Under the pieces are notes generated by a model. That model searched no databases. It was given only the letters and a program-made list of their open reading frames with translations, and was not told the origin of the DNA. From the NCBI RefSeq assembly GCF_032854445.1, contig NC_088297.1:15635127-15699126 (forward strand): a stretch of 64,000 nucleotides of DNA, written 5' to 3'. Position numbers and translations under genes: made by a program. This document shows, in pieces, positions 36,793-49,459 of the stretch. This DNA is from Liolophura sinensis. Lineage: Eukaryota > Mollusca > Polyplacophora > Chitonida > Chitonidae. Positions within the stretch are counted from its first letter, which is position 1, and each line of letters opens with the position of its first letter.

Positions 36793-37005
36793 TATTTTTT
36801 ATTTATTTATTTATTTGGTTGGTGTTGTGCGCAGTACTTAAAAAATATTTCCCTTATACGACGGTGGCCAGCATTAGGATGGGAGGAAACCGGGCAGAGT
36901 CCAAAGGAAACCCAAGACCACCCGCAGGATGCGGTCAGACCTTTCCACATACGACAGGAGAGGAAACCAGTATATGCTGGCACGCTAATCACCTCGGCCA
37001 CTGCA
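36793..37005 (-). mobile_element. SINE family I, partial head
   Basis: (TTTA)n, GGTTGGTGTTGTGCGCAGTA and a complete body. The head is reduced to CACGCTAATCACCTCGGCCA-like sequence. Confidence 0.85.
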
Positions 37006-37499
37006 CATTATAAGTGCAAAATTCTTGTCTTCCGGAAGACTTTACTTTTATCCTTTTACAGAATGACCTGAAATAATAAACAGAAAGGGTCTGGTATACG
37101 CTAATATCCCAAACACCAACCCACTGCGTTAAACACCAAATGCAAATATTTTTTATATCAGTAAATATAAAAAAAAAGTAGGTCTACAGTTAGTTCTACA
37201 GCAAAAGTACAGACGCCTTTTCACTCTGTGCGAACAAGCCATTAGAAAGTGAATTAAAATTAGAAGTACATATATACTTGACCACATCCGGACCACATTA
37301 TTATATTTATATAGCTCTGGCATGGTTTTGCAGCTTTGTAGCTGAACGAATCATTTAATCAATCGATACATCAAACTATCACGATTTCCTGCCTACCGGG
37401 TGCGTAAAGGGCTTCCCTGTTTGAATGTGGTCCGTTGTTGAGTATATGTAATAAAATACCTTCGTGCCATGCATTGTTCCGTTCGCACCGTTTTCCTGG

Positions 37500-37963
37500 G
37501 GCAGCAAACAAGGGAAGCTTCTGATTGGCCGAAAACCGATGGTTCGATGCACGTAAAGGTGGTGCTATATGTTTATTGCTGAGACTCGTCCTTTGAAGTG
37601 GTTTGTTAGGTCACGTGACCTTTGGTACGAGCCGGAGACATGCACAGCCGGAGCTGAATCCCAGCAGTATATGGCGTGTAAAAATAGTTGTCATTTATAT
37701 GGACTTGACACAGTTTTTGCCGGGTCAGGTTGTCATTAATATACTTGCGCGTTTAGGCCTATACATCCTGATCGTATATAATATAGTACTTATAGTCTTC
37801 CAGTATGTTATAGACAGTTTTGTAGTATTGGACAGAAAGACTTCGTTGTTCACAGTCAGAGTTTGAGAACTGTGTGTGTCTTTGTGCATGGGCATATAGA
37901 CGGATCAGTTATACCTTGAAAGACGCGTGTATTACATACCTCGTGATTCGATCGATTAACCAG
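37500..37963 (+). promoter_or_regulatory. Second candidate promoter/first exon
   Basis: An inverted CCAAT box (GATTGG near 37523), the palindrome GGTCACGTGACC (about 37610-37621) and a donor CAG|GTGAGAT after 37963. No good TATA box is seen. It could be an alternative first exon for the ankyrin gene at 48.4 kb. Inference from signals only. Confidence 0.35.
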
Positions 37964-38039
37964 GTGAGATACATATTTTATCTGTTTATCTGTTACATAA
38001 TGACAGTTTACTAGCTTTTATTCCATGTGATTTCTACAC

Positions 38040-39205
38040 TTTTAAGGTGCAGATAGTTTCTTTAACTGGCTTATTGAGCCTCATTTACACTTTTGAACTG
38101 AGGATAGTTAGGTAGACAAGTTTATCCAGCTTTAGTTTCAGTTTTGAACTGATGATAATTACGCAAACTAGATTATTCAGCGTCGTTTACCGTATCAGCG
38201 TTAGTTACAGTTTTAAACTGAGGATAGTTACGTAGACTACCTTATTCAGCGTTAGTTGCAATTTTCAACTGAGATAGTAAGACAGACTAGCTTATTCAGC
38301 GTGGGTTGCAGGTTTAAACTGAGGATAGTTACTTAAACTAGCTTATTCAGCGTCAGTTACAATTTTAACCTGATGATAGATAGGTAGACTAGCTTATTTA
38401 GCAGTTTTAAACTGGTTATAGTTATGTAGACTAGCGTATTCAGGGCCGTTTACAGTTCTGAAATGGGGATAATTACGTAGACTAGCTTATTCAGCGTTAA
38501 TTGCAGTTTTCAACCGAGGACAGTTAGGTATACTAGCTTATTCAGCTTTGGTTTCAGTTTTAAACTGAGGATAGTTACGTAAACTAGCTTATTCAGCGTC
38601 AGTTACTGTTTTAAACCGAAGATAGTTTGGTAGACTAGCTTATTCAGCGTTAGTTTCAGTTTTAAACCAAGGATAGTTACTCATTTAGTTACTGATACTC
38701 AGGATAGTTACATCTGCTTGCTGATTCACAGCTATATTTACACTTTTTAACTGATTATGGTTATATGAAAGTAATTGCACAATGTGACTGGAGACAGTTA
38801 CATTTTACTAGCTTATTCAGTCAGTTAGAGTTTTAAACTGCGGAAAGCTACATTACTGTAACTAATTTATTCAGATAGTTATAGTTTTAAACTGTGGATA
38901 GTTACATTACAGTAACCATCTTATTCAGTCAGTTACAGTTTTTAAACTGAGGATAATTGCATTATCTAGCTGATTCTGTCAGTTACATTTTTATACTGAG
39001 GGTAGTTATGTCTACTTACTTATTCATAGTCACATTTACACTTTTCAACTGATAATAATGACAATTGCATTTACTACAAAGTATTTTTCGGCGTCATTTA
39101 CAGATTTAAAAGGAGAATAGTTACAATTTTAGTCTAGGGGACAGTTGTATTTTACGTGTCATTTAGACTTTTAGATTGAGGATAGTTACATTGACTGCCT
39201 TATTT
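38040..39205. repeat. 51-bp minisatellite with CAGTTTTAAACTG core
   Basis: About 22 diverged units: GTTACAGTTTTAAACTGAGG, ATAGTTACGTAGACTAGC, TTATTCAGCG. Each has the near-palindrome CAGTTTTAAACTG. It starts about 75 bases after a candidate donor (37964). Confidence 0.9.
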
Positions 39206-40815
39206 GGTTTTGTCTGCTGCTGTTGGTCAAGAAATTCGAAAGCCACCTGATCAGGTGCTCTTGGTAGGGCCTACATGCCATTGTATCTGTTACTCACAGC
39301 ATTGACGGGTATGGTACATGTATAAATTAAAAGAAATCGGCAGTTGTTCATGTACATTACTAAACTGTGACCTCTCGTGCCATTATATTAAAAGAGCAAC
39401 CGATTTCACCGGGTATCAGTCATCATTAACGTCATATGTTTAACCAGAATGCCATGTAAAACTTGTGAAATGTAGAAATTAAGAAAGAGGACGGGAAATT
39501 CTTGCGTACTATCGTTAAATAGATATCAGTCGGTCAATCAATCGATCAAATAGCAAATCCAACGCAACTGCAGCTTTCCCTGTTAAACACACTGTGAGCA
39601 GTAATCTGGGAGCAGGTTTGAAATACTATAACCATTAATGTATTAACGTTTACCTATGCATATGAATGCAAGCCTACCTATAAATAATAAATATGTTTAC
39701 CCATATACCACAAAGTAGCAACATATAAATTATTCGTGTGTTTCACAGGTATATAGGCCTATTAAGTCGTGCTTATATACCGCTCTGGTCATGCCTCCTG
39801 ACGTAAAGCCGCAATCAAACCAGCGACCTCCCCATATAATGCTATTCATGCAGACACATATATATTCAGACCGCAGCCTATGTCAGTGTATTCATGTATA
39901 TGCTGTATAGATGCATTGTCGGTTTTGTATTATGGTGTATAAAAAGGGGTAAACACAAGAGACTATATATATGTAGAGACATTTGTTTTGCATCTGGTTA
40001 GAGTATGACTGTAACCCAAAGAACGTGAGGTGGCCATATGTGGATGTTGTTGTCCTTATCCCTTCCACCCTGCCCGACCCCCTCCTGTCATTATAAGCAT
40101 ACGCCCATCACGATGTAGAGCGTGAATTCTGAGGGCAACGCCTGTCTCTTAAAAAATAAAGAGTTGAAGTTGTGACAGGTGTTCACGGTATATCCTGGTT
40201 GTTGTCAGTATATAGGGTGATGTTTTTTTTCTTCATGCATTATTATTAGTGTGTTTTGGACTCCTGTTCAAACGGGCCTAAAAATAGGACATATACTCTC
40301 ATGATAACATAACGTAAATGACCTAAAAATTTGTCCATTGCTAAGTTGCTACTTAAACCTCAGTCTGACAGTTCAGCTGATCTTATGAAGGTGTTCTGAG
40401 GTTTATTTTGACTCTTTGACATTTTGACATTTATGATATACACGTGTGCGTGGTGCTGTCTTTTTACCTCGATATGATCATTGATACAGGCTTTTCCTTT
40501 GAATTATGTATTAATTCTATTCATGAATTAATTATCCCCGTAAATAGGCTCTTCTACGTTCTCATACATCACCTATAGGGTAATTTTTTTTCACTGTATA
40601 TATATATTTGTTACCATAGCGAAGCTAAACTAGGCCTGTACCCTTTATAATTAATGCTGCATGTTGCGGTCTTGGTTTATTGTGATCTTTGAAGATAAAT
40701 CTTTTTTTTATGGATAAAGCCTAGTGTTATTTTGCTTACTATATATAGTATCGTACGATTGATGAAAATGGGCAGGCCACCATGCAGTTTTGGTGGTTAT
40801 ACACACAGAAATATT
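39206..40815. other. No gene seen
   Basis: Intergenic or intronic AT-rich sequence. It may be intron of the ankyrin gene if either upstream first exon is real. Confidence 0.5.
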
Positions 40816-41007
40816 AATCTGTTAATTTTAACACAGAATCTGTTGTCTGAGTGATGATAAAATGTATTCTGCTCTTGCAGCAGATTGTTCTGTTAAATAT
40901 AATACACGTATTCTATTAATTCAACTAAAGAATGCATTAGATTAACAGGATATTGTATTGAATGTGATTGGATAATGCGTTATAATAACAGAATACATTC
41001 TAGCATC
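40816..41007. mobile_element. MITE family M1 outside the triplication
   Basis: The left end TCTGTTAATTTTAACACAGA then GTTGTCTGAGTGATG is mirrored by CATTCTAGCATCACT at the right. This shows M1 is dispersed and not just part of the large unit. It abuts the 35-bp minisatellite. Confidence 0.75.
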
Positions 41008-41025
41008 ACTGAATGAGTACTCCCA

Positions 41026-41310
41026 GGGTACTGAATTAGCACGATTCCCAATTACACTCAAGGTACTGAATAAGCACGATTCCCGTTTAAACTCAGTGTA
41101 TTGAATAAGCATGATTCCCATTTACACTCAAGGTACTGAATAAGCACGATTCCCATTTACACTCAAGGTACTGAATAAGCACGATTCCCGTTTACACTCA
41201 GTGTATTGAATAAGCACGATTCCCATTTACACTCAGGGTACTGAATAAGCACGATTCCCATTTACACTCAGGGTATTGAATAAGCACGATTCCCATTTAC
41301 ACTCAGGTTA
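41026..41310. repeat. 35-bp minisatellite
   Basis: Eight units of CTGAATAAGCACGATTCCCA then TTTACACTCAGGGTA, very uniform and so recently spread. Abuts an M1 MITE. Confidence 0.93.
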
Positions 41311-41486
41311 CAAAAAAAAATTGGACACGTAATCCGAGTGGAACCCGTTTATATTTCCTTTCCAATTCTCTTATTATATACTTTTGAAAAAAAAATGAAA
41401 TAAAAAACTGGGAAATGTTCTGTTTTCATATAAATGATAAAATATAGTTGACGGGTGTTGAATGCTGTGTTCAGAAATCTTTCTCT

Positions 41487-41601
41487 TATATGACGGCAGC
41501 CTGCGGAAGGACGTGTGGTTTCCTCTCGCCATAATGCTGGCCGTCGTGGTGTAAGTGAAATATTCTTGAGCACGGAGTAAAACACCAATCAAATAAAAGA
41601 A
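41487..41601 (+). mobile_element. SINE family I, rearranged 3' part
   Basis: GCCATAATGCTGGCCGTCGT and AGTGAAATATTCTTGAGCAC on the + strand, preceded by an inverted scrap (TTATATGACGGCAGC). Confidence 0.75.
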
Positions 41602-41938
41602 AATACTAAATATGTGACGCTAGTCACGTTTGTGGGTGGGGCAAACGGTATTCTACTATAGACTTCAGCCTTTTACATCTCTTCATGCATGCAGAATGTA
41701 TGGAGGAAAATGACGTCAGGCACTGACTCTAACGAAAAAATGAAAGATTTAAGCAGTGTTAGCCTTGAAGTCGAGGATTGGAACTGAACAAAAAACTTAC
41801 AAAAAACCCTCGTTTTCCTCGTTTTCGAATAAATACGTAATTGTGGCACTTGTACTGGCCTCTATCTTAATAAGAAAGTTTTCCAGTCATTCAAATGACT
41901 TTCCACGTATACATGTATACAGTATGTATGTGTGTGCT

Positions 41939-42049
<111 letters not shown>

Positions 42050-42439
42050 CGTGGCTTACGTGACATGAGGCCCGGAAATTGAAGAAGCAGGGGATTCCCC
42101 TGATTGTCGGAAAGTAACCTTCTGCGTGAACGGAAATTCTCGACACAGTTACGAACGAACTGATTGGCCGTCGAATTTCGTGTATAACCCGGACTCTCCT
42201 CCGAACGGACCCGGAAATGGTGATCATTGTCTTCCGATTTGCAGCTGTGGCTGATGAATATTCGTATAACTGACATCCATTCATGGGTAGGGGGATTTAG
42301 GACTTGATTGTTTATTATAACCAGATGTGATTTCTCACAATTTATCGAGGACGACTGGCCCACCTATATAAGACAGAAACCATGCATGTACATTTTTTCT
42401 TCCATTGAAGGATGATACGTGACATAGTGTGCCAGTAAT

Positions 42440-42569
42440 TTGGATCATCGTGCGATCTACATGGGTTCTGCCCGGCCTCCTCCACCATGGCCACCGTCAT
42501 ATAAGTAAAATAGTTTTCAGAATAGCATATAACGCCAGTCGAATAAATAAATAAATAAATAAATAAATA
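42440..42569 (+). mobile_element. SINE family I, degraded
   Basis: GGTTCTGCCCGGCCTCCTCC then CATATAAGTAAAATAG and an (AAAT)n tail. Confidence 0.7.
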
Positions 42570-42728
42570 GAACTGAAACATTTTTATACTTGGAAATACT
42601 GCAATCTTGTTACTCTTTCTAGCAACGCCCTTACAGGCTATATACAAGAGCCTTGTTCAAATATACACGGCGCACAGCTGAAATAACTTTAACCGAATGG
42701 TTGCCATACAGCATGGCTTATATCCATA

Positions 42729-42889
42729 AATCTCCCGTCGTAAGTGGGAAGGTCTGTTAGCAACCTGCGGATGGTCGTGGGTTTTCCCCGGGCTCTGCCC
42801 GGTTTCCCCCCACCATAATGCTGGCCGCCGTCGCATAAGTGAAATATTCTTGAGTACGGCGTAAAACACCAATCAAATAAATAAAAAAA
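42729..42889 (+). mobile_element. SINE family I, 5'-truncated
   Basis: GTGGGAAGGTCTGTTAGCAA to CACCAATCAAATAAATAAA. Confidence 0.88.
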
Positions 42890-43012
42890 TATATCCATAC
42901 AACTTAATCTTAACAAGCTAATCCTTGGCATTACTTAGAATCGGGTTTTTGTCAGTGGTGAGCATCGCGATCATGTGACTCGGCTTGATAACTAAAAGAT
43001 CACAAAGGAATG

Positions 43013-43086
43013 ACTCGATTCAGGATTGAACCCCGAATCTACAGTTTACAATGCAGAAGGTCTAGCCACTAAGTCACGCCAGCAGA
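43013..43086 (-). repeat. tRNA-like motif
   Basis: On the minus strand GCGTGACTTAGTGGCTAGAC (A box) and CGGGGTTCAATCCTGAATC, whose ATTCGGG/CCTGAAT stem pairs (one G-T). The remaining stems are poor, so it is a tRNA relic or an old SINE head. Confidence 0.4.
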
Positions 43087-43139
43087 TCGTGTGAGAATGG
43101 ACATAGTTGTACTGAGTTTGCCATGGTTACGTTCATAAT

Positions 43140-44314
43140 TGAACATCCGGGTTACTCGCAAGGACCAGGCGGCATACCCTAAACTTTACGTGGTACAATG
43201 CTATACCACTGCCTTGCAGTTTTCTCGACAACATATGTCAAACATTCATCCTATAGTATGCCCACCATTTATTAAAACCTGTCGTTGCCTCCATGGTCGT
43301 GGCAATCTAATTGTCGCCATGGTAACCTTCAAGGCGGTGTAAAGGTATTATTAAAACTGAGTGAAAAAGTTTTCAGTTCTTCCAAAAACAGAAAAAAAAA
43401 TCACAAATTTTTAAATAATGAGTACAAATTAACAGTACGGAAAATTCTATATTTTTGATCATTGACTCATAATACCGTTGTGGTAATATTGACCAATCAG
43501 TGTTTTACTGAAGCACTCTTCACTTTGAAGGCAAGTCTTAGACACACGCTTGTGTGGCTTATGTATAAGAGCCCTAGTTGGAGAAACAACTTTTCTGTGT
43601 AAACATATTTTGTGTATAAGCCTACTTGGACAAATATCCTGTTTCATCATATTATATATGCTTATCATGGTTTCCTTTCTGTGGTTTTTCAAGGATATCA
43701 CCGTGTACGTATGAGACAAGACCTTGTGCCCCGAGGTGATAAGCTAATGGCTATGACGCGTGGTGTATTTGAGTCTATGTTCTGTATATATGGTGTATAC
43801 AATGCAACACGAACGGCCCTCACGCTGCCACAATTGTAGGTTTTTTTTCGATACTTAAATCGCCAATAGTATTGCACGCGTCACTTATCATATCACAGAT
43901 GCAGTTCCTTTCCGGTGGTGCACTCAAAAGCTATAATGGTATGAAGACAGCCTGATTCCGTTTTTACCGTTGCTTGTGATATGTATGGTATATAAGCCTA
44001 CCCATGCGCCTTTAGCGGCGTTCATTATTATAGAGATCCAAGCGATTTGGTTTAAGTCCAATCCTGCAAATTTGTAGGAGGTCAGTTGTAGTAAAATTGT
44101 TCTATACAACATGTCAAAGCTGGAGAGATCGTGGGTACATAATCAATACATAAATATCTTAATTAGAAATTTTAATTAATAATTTTAATAGTTTAATCAT
44201 TTACTTCAGGTCTAACATCTTACTACAGAATGGTCCACGGGCGTCAGTTGCATTGTATGGAGGTTTGAAGAAACCACAGTATCAGCAGTAAAGACACACA
44301 CACACACACACACA
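43140..44314. other. No gene seen
   Basis: Short frames only, no motifs. (AC)n at 44295-44314. Confidence 0.5.
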
Positions 44315-44482
44315 AAAACTTGTATCGAAATCTAACAGAGCTTGTGTTACTTTCATTGAACACAGAAATGTGTACTTCACACATGTTTGTTACAAAACAA
44401 ATAAAACACAACCATTTGTAGAACCAAAATGAGGTACTTTATGTTATATGCAACTTGTTTGTGTTCAAACAACACAAGTGTT
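44315..44482. mobile_element. MITE-like element, family M2
   Basis: Shares CGAAATCTAACA, CACAGAAATGTGT and AAAATGAGGTA words in order with 33714-33936. Ends AACTTGT / ACACAAGTGTT. Flanked on the left by (AC)n. Confidence 0.5.
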
Positions 44483-45746
44483 TTTGGTGTAAATGACACT
44501 TTGCATTAACTCTCCTCCCCTCTCCATTTGCATATCGGCTGAAGTGTTTGTTGCATTTATTTGTTGTTTTTTTTTTTAAACAATGTGCAGAGTCACTTTC
44601 CTTATCCCTTCTCTCCAATATTGTGGCACCCATCTTATTAGTAAGAGAATTATTGTTTTCTTTTGTTTGGCTGCGCTGGTGTGGTGTGGGTGTAGGTGGC
44701 GTGGGAAGGTGCGGGAGGGGGTGGTTATAGGACTTTTATTTATTTATATATAAACTCTGTAATTCGATGATTTTTGATCCCCTGGTATATAGCACAAATA
44801 GCTTGAATAATCCTCTACCTCCCAGGAATATCGCCTTTATCCCTTATTAGGCCCCATAAGGCAAGGGGTTGCTTGGATTGAGTTGTGGCTGGGAACTCAG
44901 GGGTGTTCTGCTTGGGAACACCTGATGACATACTGAAATAGGATCCATGCTAACTTTGAAGATACAGCGCTAAAACTGATAATTTAAAGGCATAAATTGC
45001 AGAGATATTGCTTGGCTTTGTTCCGTGTGCATGGACCTTGAATGTTCTCGAATGACGAGTTCACACAGTGCTATTAGGCTTACACCATCGTCCATTATTT
45101 GTCCAATATACGACAGACTTGATCTTTATTTAGACAGAATACTACGTTGTTGATGTTAAGGGGTATTGTATATTCGTATAGCAGCCGTTAATCAAAATGG
45201 ACGTTCCGAGTCAATAATCGCAGGAACTATGTTCTTACGTAACAAATGCGACGCTTTCGTATAAAGGAGGCATACAGACGCTACGCAAACTGCACATGTA
45301 TAGTGTTCACCCTACCATATCCTTCAAGTATAAAAGAAAGTGATTGGATTTAAAAAAAAATTGAGAAAAGCGTGTCTTTCACGAAGAAATAAATATGTAC
45401 TGTTTCAAATAAATGCATGGCCAATATACAGCTGAGACTAGTAATTGATGTGATGATTGCATTTGATTTGATTTGATTGGAGCTTTATATAATATTTCAC
45501 AATGTCATAATACAGCGGCAGCTATGAACGGGAATAACATCGGCTGTGTCCTTAACTGACACACACGGTAAAAACCTTCACAACTGTTAGCAATGAATAT
45601 AAAACGTATGTACAGATGCAGCTTCAAAATCAATGTACAATAATAAAATTTTACTTGTTTGACCGATTTGACTTTGTTTACAGAAACAGGGTGCCTGCGG
45701 TAAACTATCACCTTGTATAACCAGGTACACCGGACAGAACGCCTTA
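44483..45746. other. No gene seen
   Basis: AT-rich. A faint old SINE tail at 45465-45535. Confidence 0.5.
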
Positions 45747-45988
45747 ATTTATTTATTTGACTCGTTTTTGCGCATATACTCAAGGATATTTCACCTATAC
45801 AACGACAGCCAGCAATATGGTTGGGGGAAACCGGATATTGCCCCGGGGAAACCCACGACCATCGGCAGGATGCACGCAGACCGTCTCACCTACGGCCGGA
45901 GACAAAGCCAGCATAAGCAGGACTTGAACTCACAGTGACCGTTGGTGAGAAGCGTCTGGGTCATTGCGCCGCTCTAGGCCCTCAGAAC
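45747..45988 (-). mobile_element. SINE family I, near full length, old
   Basis: Diverged body (CTCAAGGATATTTCACCTAT) with inverted head GGACTTGAACTCACAGTGAC. Internal changes suggest an older insertion. Confidence 0.85.
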
Positions 45989-46976
45989 GCCCTACCGCAA
46001 CCTGGCAGTCCTACTAACCAGATATGTAATAAACAGAGATGCTTGTAGGAGCCTTATACCTCATTGTAAAATAAAATCAATCGCAGGCATATATGGCCAA
46101 GTTGGGCGTTTTTAATTATCCTTCGCAGACAACAATGGCAAGATCTTGTTTCACTGTCCTTGGACCAGTTTTACGAACAGATTTATTACCCTTTGGTAAT
46201 GATTACTTTTAACATTAGTATAACCAATGACCAGCTGCTCAACTAAAAGAAGGTAGATAAGGGAGGCAACCAGTTTATATTTTTGTATAAAATTTGCTAA
46301 GCAAACTCTTTTTCTTTGTTCTTTTGACGGTGAACTTTTATGGCAAGCTGTTTTGGTATTTGTTATCTGTAAAATATATACATAAGTGCAAAAGTAAACC
46401 AAAAAAAGAAAGCAATTGTACGTATGCTCCTCTAAAACACAAATGCTAAAATGCCAACGTGTGTTAAAATTATACAAAATGTCAAAGGAATGCGGAATCG
46501 ATTCTGGCTAGAGTGCCCAGCCTAAGCTGAGGTTTAGGTATCGCAGATTTATTCAAACGTGAAAACCGTTTATTCAAGTCTGCAGAGTTTAACTTATCTC
46601 CCTTGTCGACCAATCAGCGTCGATTTTGTATCCCTTTAAATAGTCTAAAATATGCCCGTCAACATCTTATAAAACCACCTAAAAGTGTTAATTTGACATA
46701 CGACTGACAGCATTTTCTAATTTTCAATTTGTAAGTGGTAAAAGTGAAGAAATCTTTGAAATGATGCCTTCACACTGCTTATACCTATATCGCTGAGTAA
46801 AATGAGATTCCAACATAAAGCATCGTTGGCCGTCTACGCAACAAAAGACACTGTTTATATGAATGAATGTACGAATGAAAGTATGGACTTGACTGAATAT
46901 GCACAGAGTAACACCAATTCGGCAACATAAACTGTTCAAAAAAGAAGATTTGCTCAAAAATAGTGTAACATGCCAG

Positions 46977-47197
46977 CGCGGCACAATGACCCTTGCAGAT
47001 GTGGTCGTTGTGAGTTCAGATCACGCTCACTTCCTTTCCGTTGGTACGTGGAAAGGCCTTCCAGCAACCTGCGGCTGGTTGTGGATTTCCCAGGGGTTCT
47101 GCCTGTTTCTTCTCACCATAATGCTGACCACCGCCGTATATAAGTGAAATATTCTTGGGTACAGCGTACAACACGAATAAAATAAAATAAATAAATG
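46977..47197 (+). mobile_element. SINE family I, near full length
   Basis: GTGAGTTCAGATCACGCTCA (B box region) through TGAAATATTCTTGGGTACAG and an (AAAT)n tail. Confidence 0.85.
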
Positions 47198-47815
47198 AAA
47201 CAAAAACGTATACAGGCAGTAACGCAATCTGCGTATCCACTATATTCAGGGCTGTTGAAAATCATAAACAACGATTGAAGGTGTTGGAGACTGGTGGGGA
47301 TTATATATATGTTCGAATTTTTACACTATGCTCAAGACTGCCATGCATTTGCGACGGTAATCTGTATATTGGGTGGTGTATACCGGAGTACCCTGGTTTA
47401 TGAAAGTTAAACATTACATAGTGGATTAACAGCTGCACAGTTTAAAACAATCTATGGTTCTTTGTTTGTTCTGTACTTATGCTCCCTGTCATAAAAGCCT
47501 GAAGTGGTCAGCAAGCTTTACTGACCGATTTATTGCGGGAACCATGTGTGCCTAGCAGAGTTGGTTATACCCAATCTATAACGTTTCTTTAATTATTGTG
47601 AAGTTTGCTATCTGCATGCAGTGCAACTAGCTATAAGCTAGCGAGTTTGTTACGTCTATTGTTTAAAGAAGACCATAACCGAGTTAGTTAAGCGATTAAG
47701 GATTTTCTTAACTATTTGTAACTATAATGAAAACCTTGTTCTCTTTAGGAAAAGTTTATCTGACACATGTAACAGATAAATGTATGCACGTAGCGCAAAG
47801 TATAAAAGACTACGG

Positions 47816-47940
47816 AGTAGAGAATAAAACCAGAGGGGCGACGACAGTGTGATAGACGTCCAGCACAGAGGGTAAAACCCAGAGCAACAACGACAGTGTG
47901 ATAGACGTCAGAATAGAGAGTAAAACTAGAGCTAAACGTG
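47816..47940. repeat. Short ~52-bp tandem repeat
   Basis: Two and a half units with GCGACGACAGTGTGATAGAC. The same words (GAGCGACGGCAGTGTGATAG) occur once in each large unit (8754, 18214, 30059), so this is a shared dispersed family. Confidence 0.7.
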
Positions 47941-48357
47941 TATTGAATTTTGCTTCAGTCAGGACTCCCCCCCACCCGGCAGCGCTGTTAAAAAAACAAA
48001 ACAAAAACAATATATGCTCCCCACCTCCTGGCTAGACATCTACCATCCCCCTTATCCCCCCACCCCGACCCCGACGGAGGTGCCTTTGAATCCGCCACTG
48101 CATGTATATGCTTAAAAAGTAGCAATATAAACACTGCTTAGCGCCTAAGCAGGGTCTTAGGTAAAAAAAACTGTGATGTTCGTTTCAATTTATAACACCT
48201 CACTGGTGTAGATCGAATTACTCAAAATGTTGTGTTGTCATCACATTTCAGTCAAACATTGCATGACCGTCTAACGTATTTTTGTTTTTACGATAAAATA
48301 ACAAATGCTCTTTCAGATCTATTAATTAAATCTCTATTTCTTGTCATGTATTTTCAG

Positions 48358-48391
48358 ATTAACAGCTTTCAGCGTCTTTAAGTGTTTCGCC
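48358..48391 (+). other. 5' UTR part of ankyrin gene exon, with splice acceptor
   Basis: GTCATGTATTTTCAG ends at 48357, a good 3' splice site, 34 bases before the ATG. A non-coding first exon must therefore lie upstream. The strong donors at 32077/32078 and 37963/37964 are candidates. Confidence 0.6.
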
Positions 48392-48961
48392 ATGACGGAA
48401 TCCGCCGATCCCGAGAACGAGGCGAACGAAAACGAGGCTCGAATACAGGAAATGGCCGTCCAAGTTATGACCGCCATGCAGGACGAAAACGACAAAGTTT
48501 TGAAACAGATTAAAAAAATCGCCGGGAAAACATCCGGGTGGAAAATATTTACTGCTGAGGTTGACGGCTGGACGCCATTCCACGCCGCCGTGCTTCGAGG
48601 ATCGAGAAAAACGTTAAAAGTGATGTTGAGTGCTGGTGTGGACGTGAACGTGCGCATGGGTCAACCGACAGGACTTCCGGGTCATTGCACCGCTCTACAC
48701 ATTGCAGCACATCGCGGAGATACGAAAATCATCGAGTACTTGCTGTCCCGAGGCGCCTACATTAATTTAAAAGACTCTGATGACCGTCCTCCGCTTTATT
48801 ACGCTGCATCGGCCAATCACATGGCAGCTGTGAAGATTCTGCTGAAGTACGGGGCAGAAGTGCAGAGTTCAGGGGTCAACTTACGTGACAAAGATCTCAA
48901 TCCACTTCCCAAACTCCTGCGCGAATTCTCTCTCGTCGGATGCTCTGAGCAACCGTTGTGA
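48392..48961 (+). CDS. Small ankyrin-repeat protein, single coding exon
   Basis: 189 residues. The N-terminal third is acidic then charged and helical (ADPENEANENEARIQEMAVQ), followed by about three ankyrin repeats: DGWTPFHAAVLRGSRKTLKV (about residues 57-76), CTALHIAAHRGDTKIIEYLL (about 91-110) and DDRPPLYYAASANHMAAVKI (about 120-140) with LLKYGAEV after it. Each has the expected TPxHxAA / TALHIAA type core and a LLxxGA loop. Ankyrin repeats bind proteins; the partner cannot be read here. The start ATG follows a clear acceptor (ends 48357), and the frame opens upstream only into the intron, so this ATG is preferred over one at 48341. The CDS is GC-richer than its surroundings. I do not recognise a named orthologue. 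Confidence 0.85.
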   Translation: MTESADPENEANENEARIQEMAVQVMTAMQDENDKVLKQIKKIAGKTSGWKIFTAEVDGWTPFHAAVLRGSRKTLKVMLSAGVDVNVRMGQPTGLPGHCTALHIAAHRGDTKIIEYLLSRGAYINLKDSDDRPPLYYAASANHMAAVKILLKYGAEVQSSGVNLRDKDLNPLPKLLREFSLVGCSEQPL

Positions 48962-49350
48962 CCCTTTCAAAGTACTGAGAGTTATTTTCCAGACATTGAC
49001 CCTGCGGGGCTGCACAAATGATCTTTAACTGAATCTGTGATAAGTTTTTTACACGTTTTTTTTTTAAACAGAGCGGCACAGTACAAAACTGTTGACACTT
49101 TGACAATTTCCACTTGGAAAGCAGCATTTTCGTTTGATATACATGCTTTTAAAATACGACAGTGTATTTTTTCTCTTTTTATTTTTTAACAAAAAGTAAG
49201 ATGAAAGTGCACTTATTGCAATGACAGTACACGTAAAACCCCATCGATAATTCAACAAGGATGGACCACGTGACATACTATGTAAATTAACATTCCGTCA
49301 TTTATTAGTGACATTGATGTGTACATGTAACGTGTATTTAAATTATTGTT

Positions 49351-49356
49351 ATTAAA
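49351..49356 (+). terminator. Candidate poly(A) signal of ankyrin gene
   Basis: ATTAAA about 390 bases after the stop codon, the most plausible signal before the next SINE at 49460. Many A/T-rich hexamers occur nearby, so this is only a candidate. Confidence 0.35.
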
Positions 49357-49459
49357 ACTTGCGATGTATTCCAGAATGTTGATTTATTTGATATTCATCA
49401 TTGATCCAAAAGTGCACAAGACACTGACATGGTTTGCAGCCTGTATGTATGTATATGTA

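Noticed and set aside
48341-48391. Upstream ATG extending the ankyrin protein by 17 residues
   Set aside because: It lies before the splice acceptor ending at 48357, so it is intronic in the spliced message.
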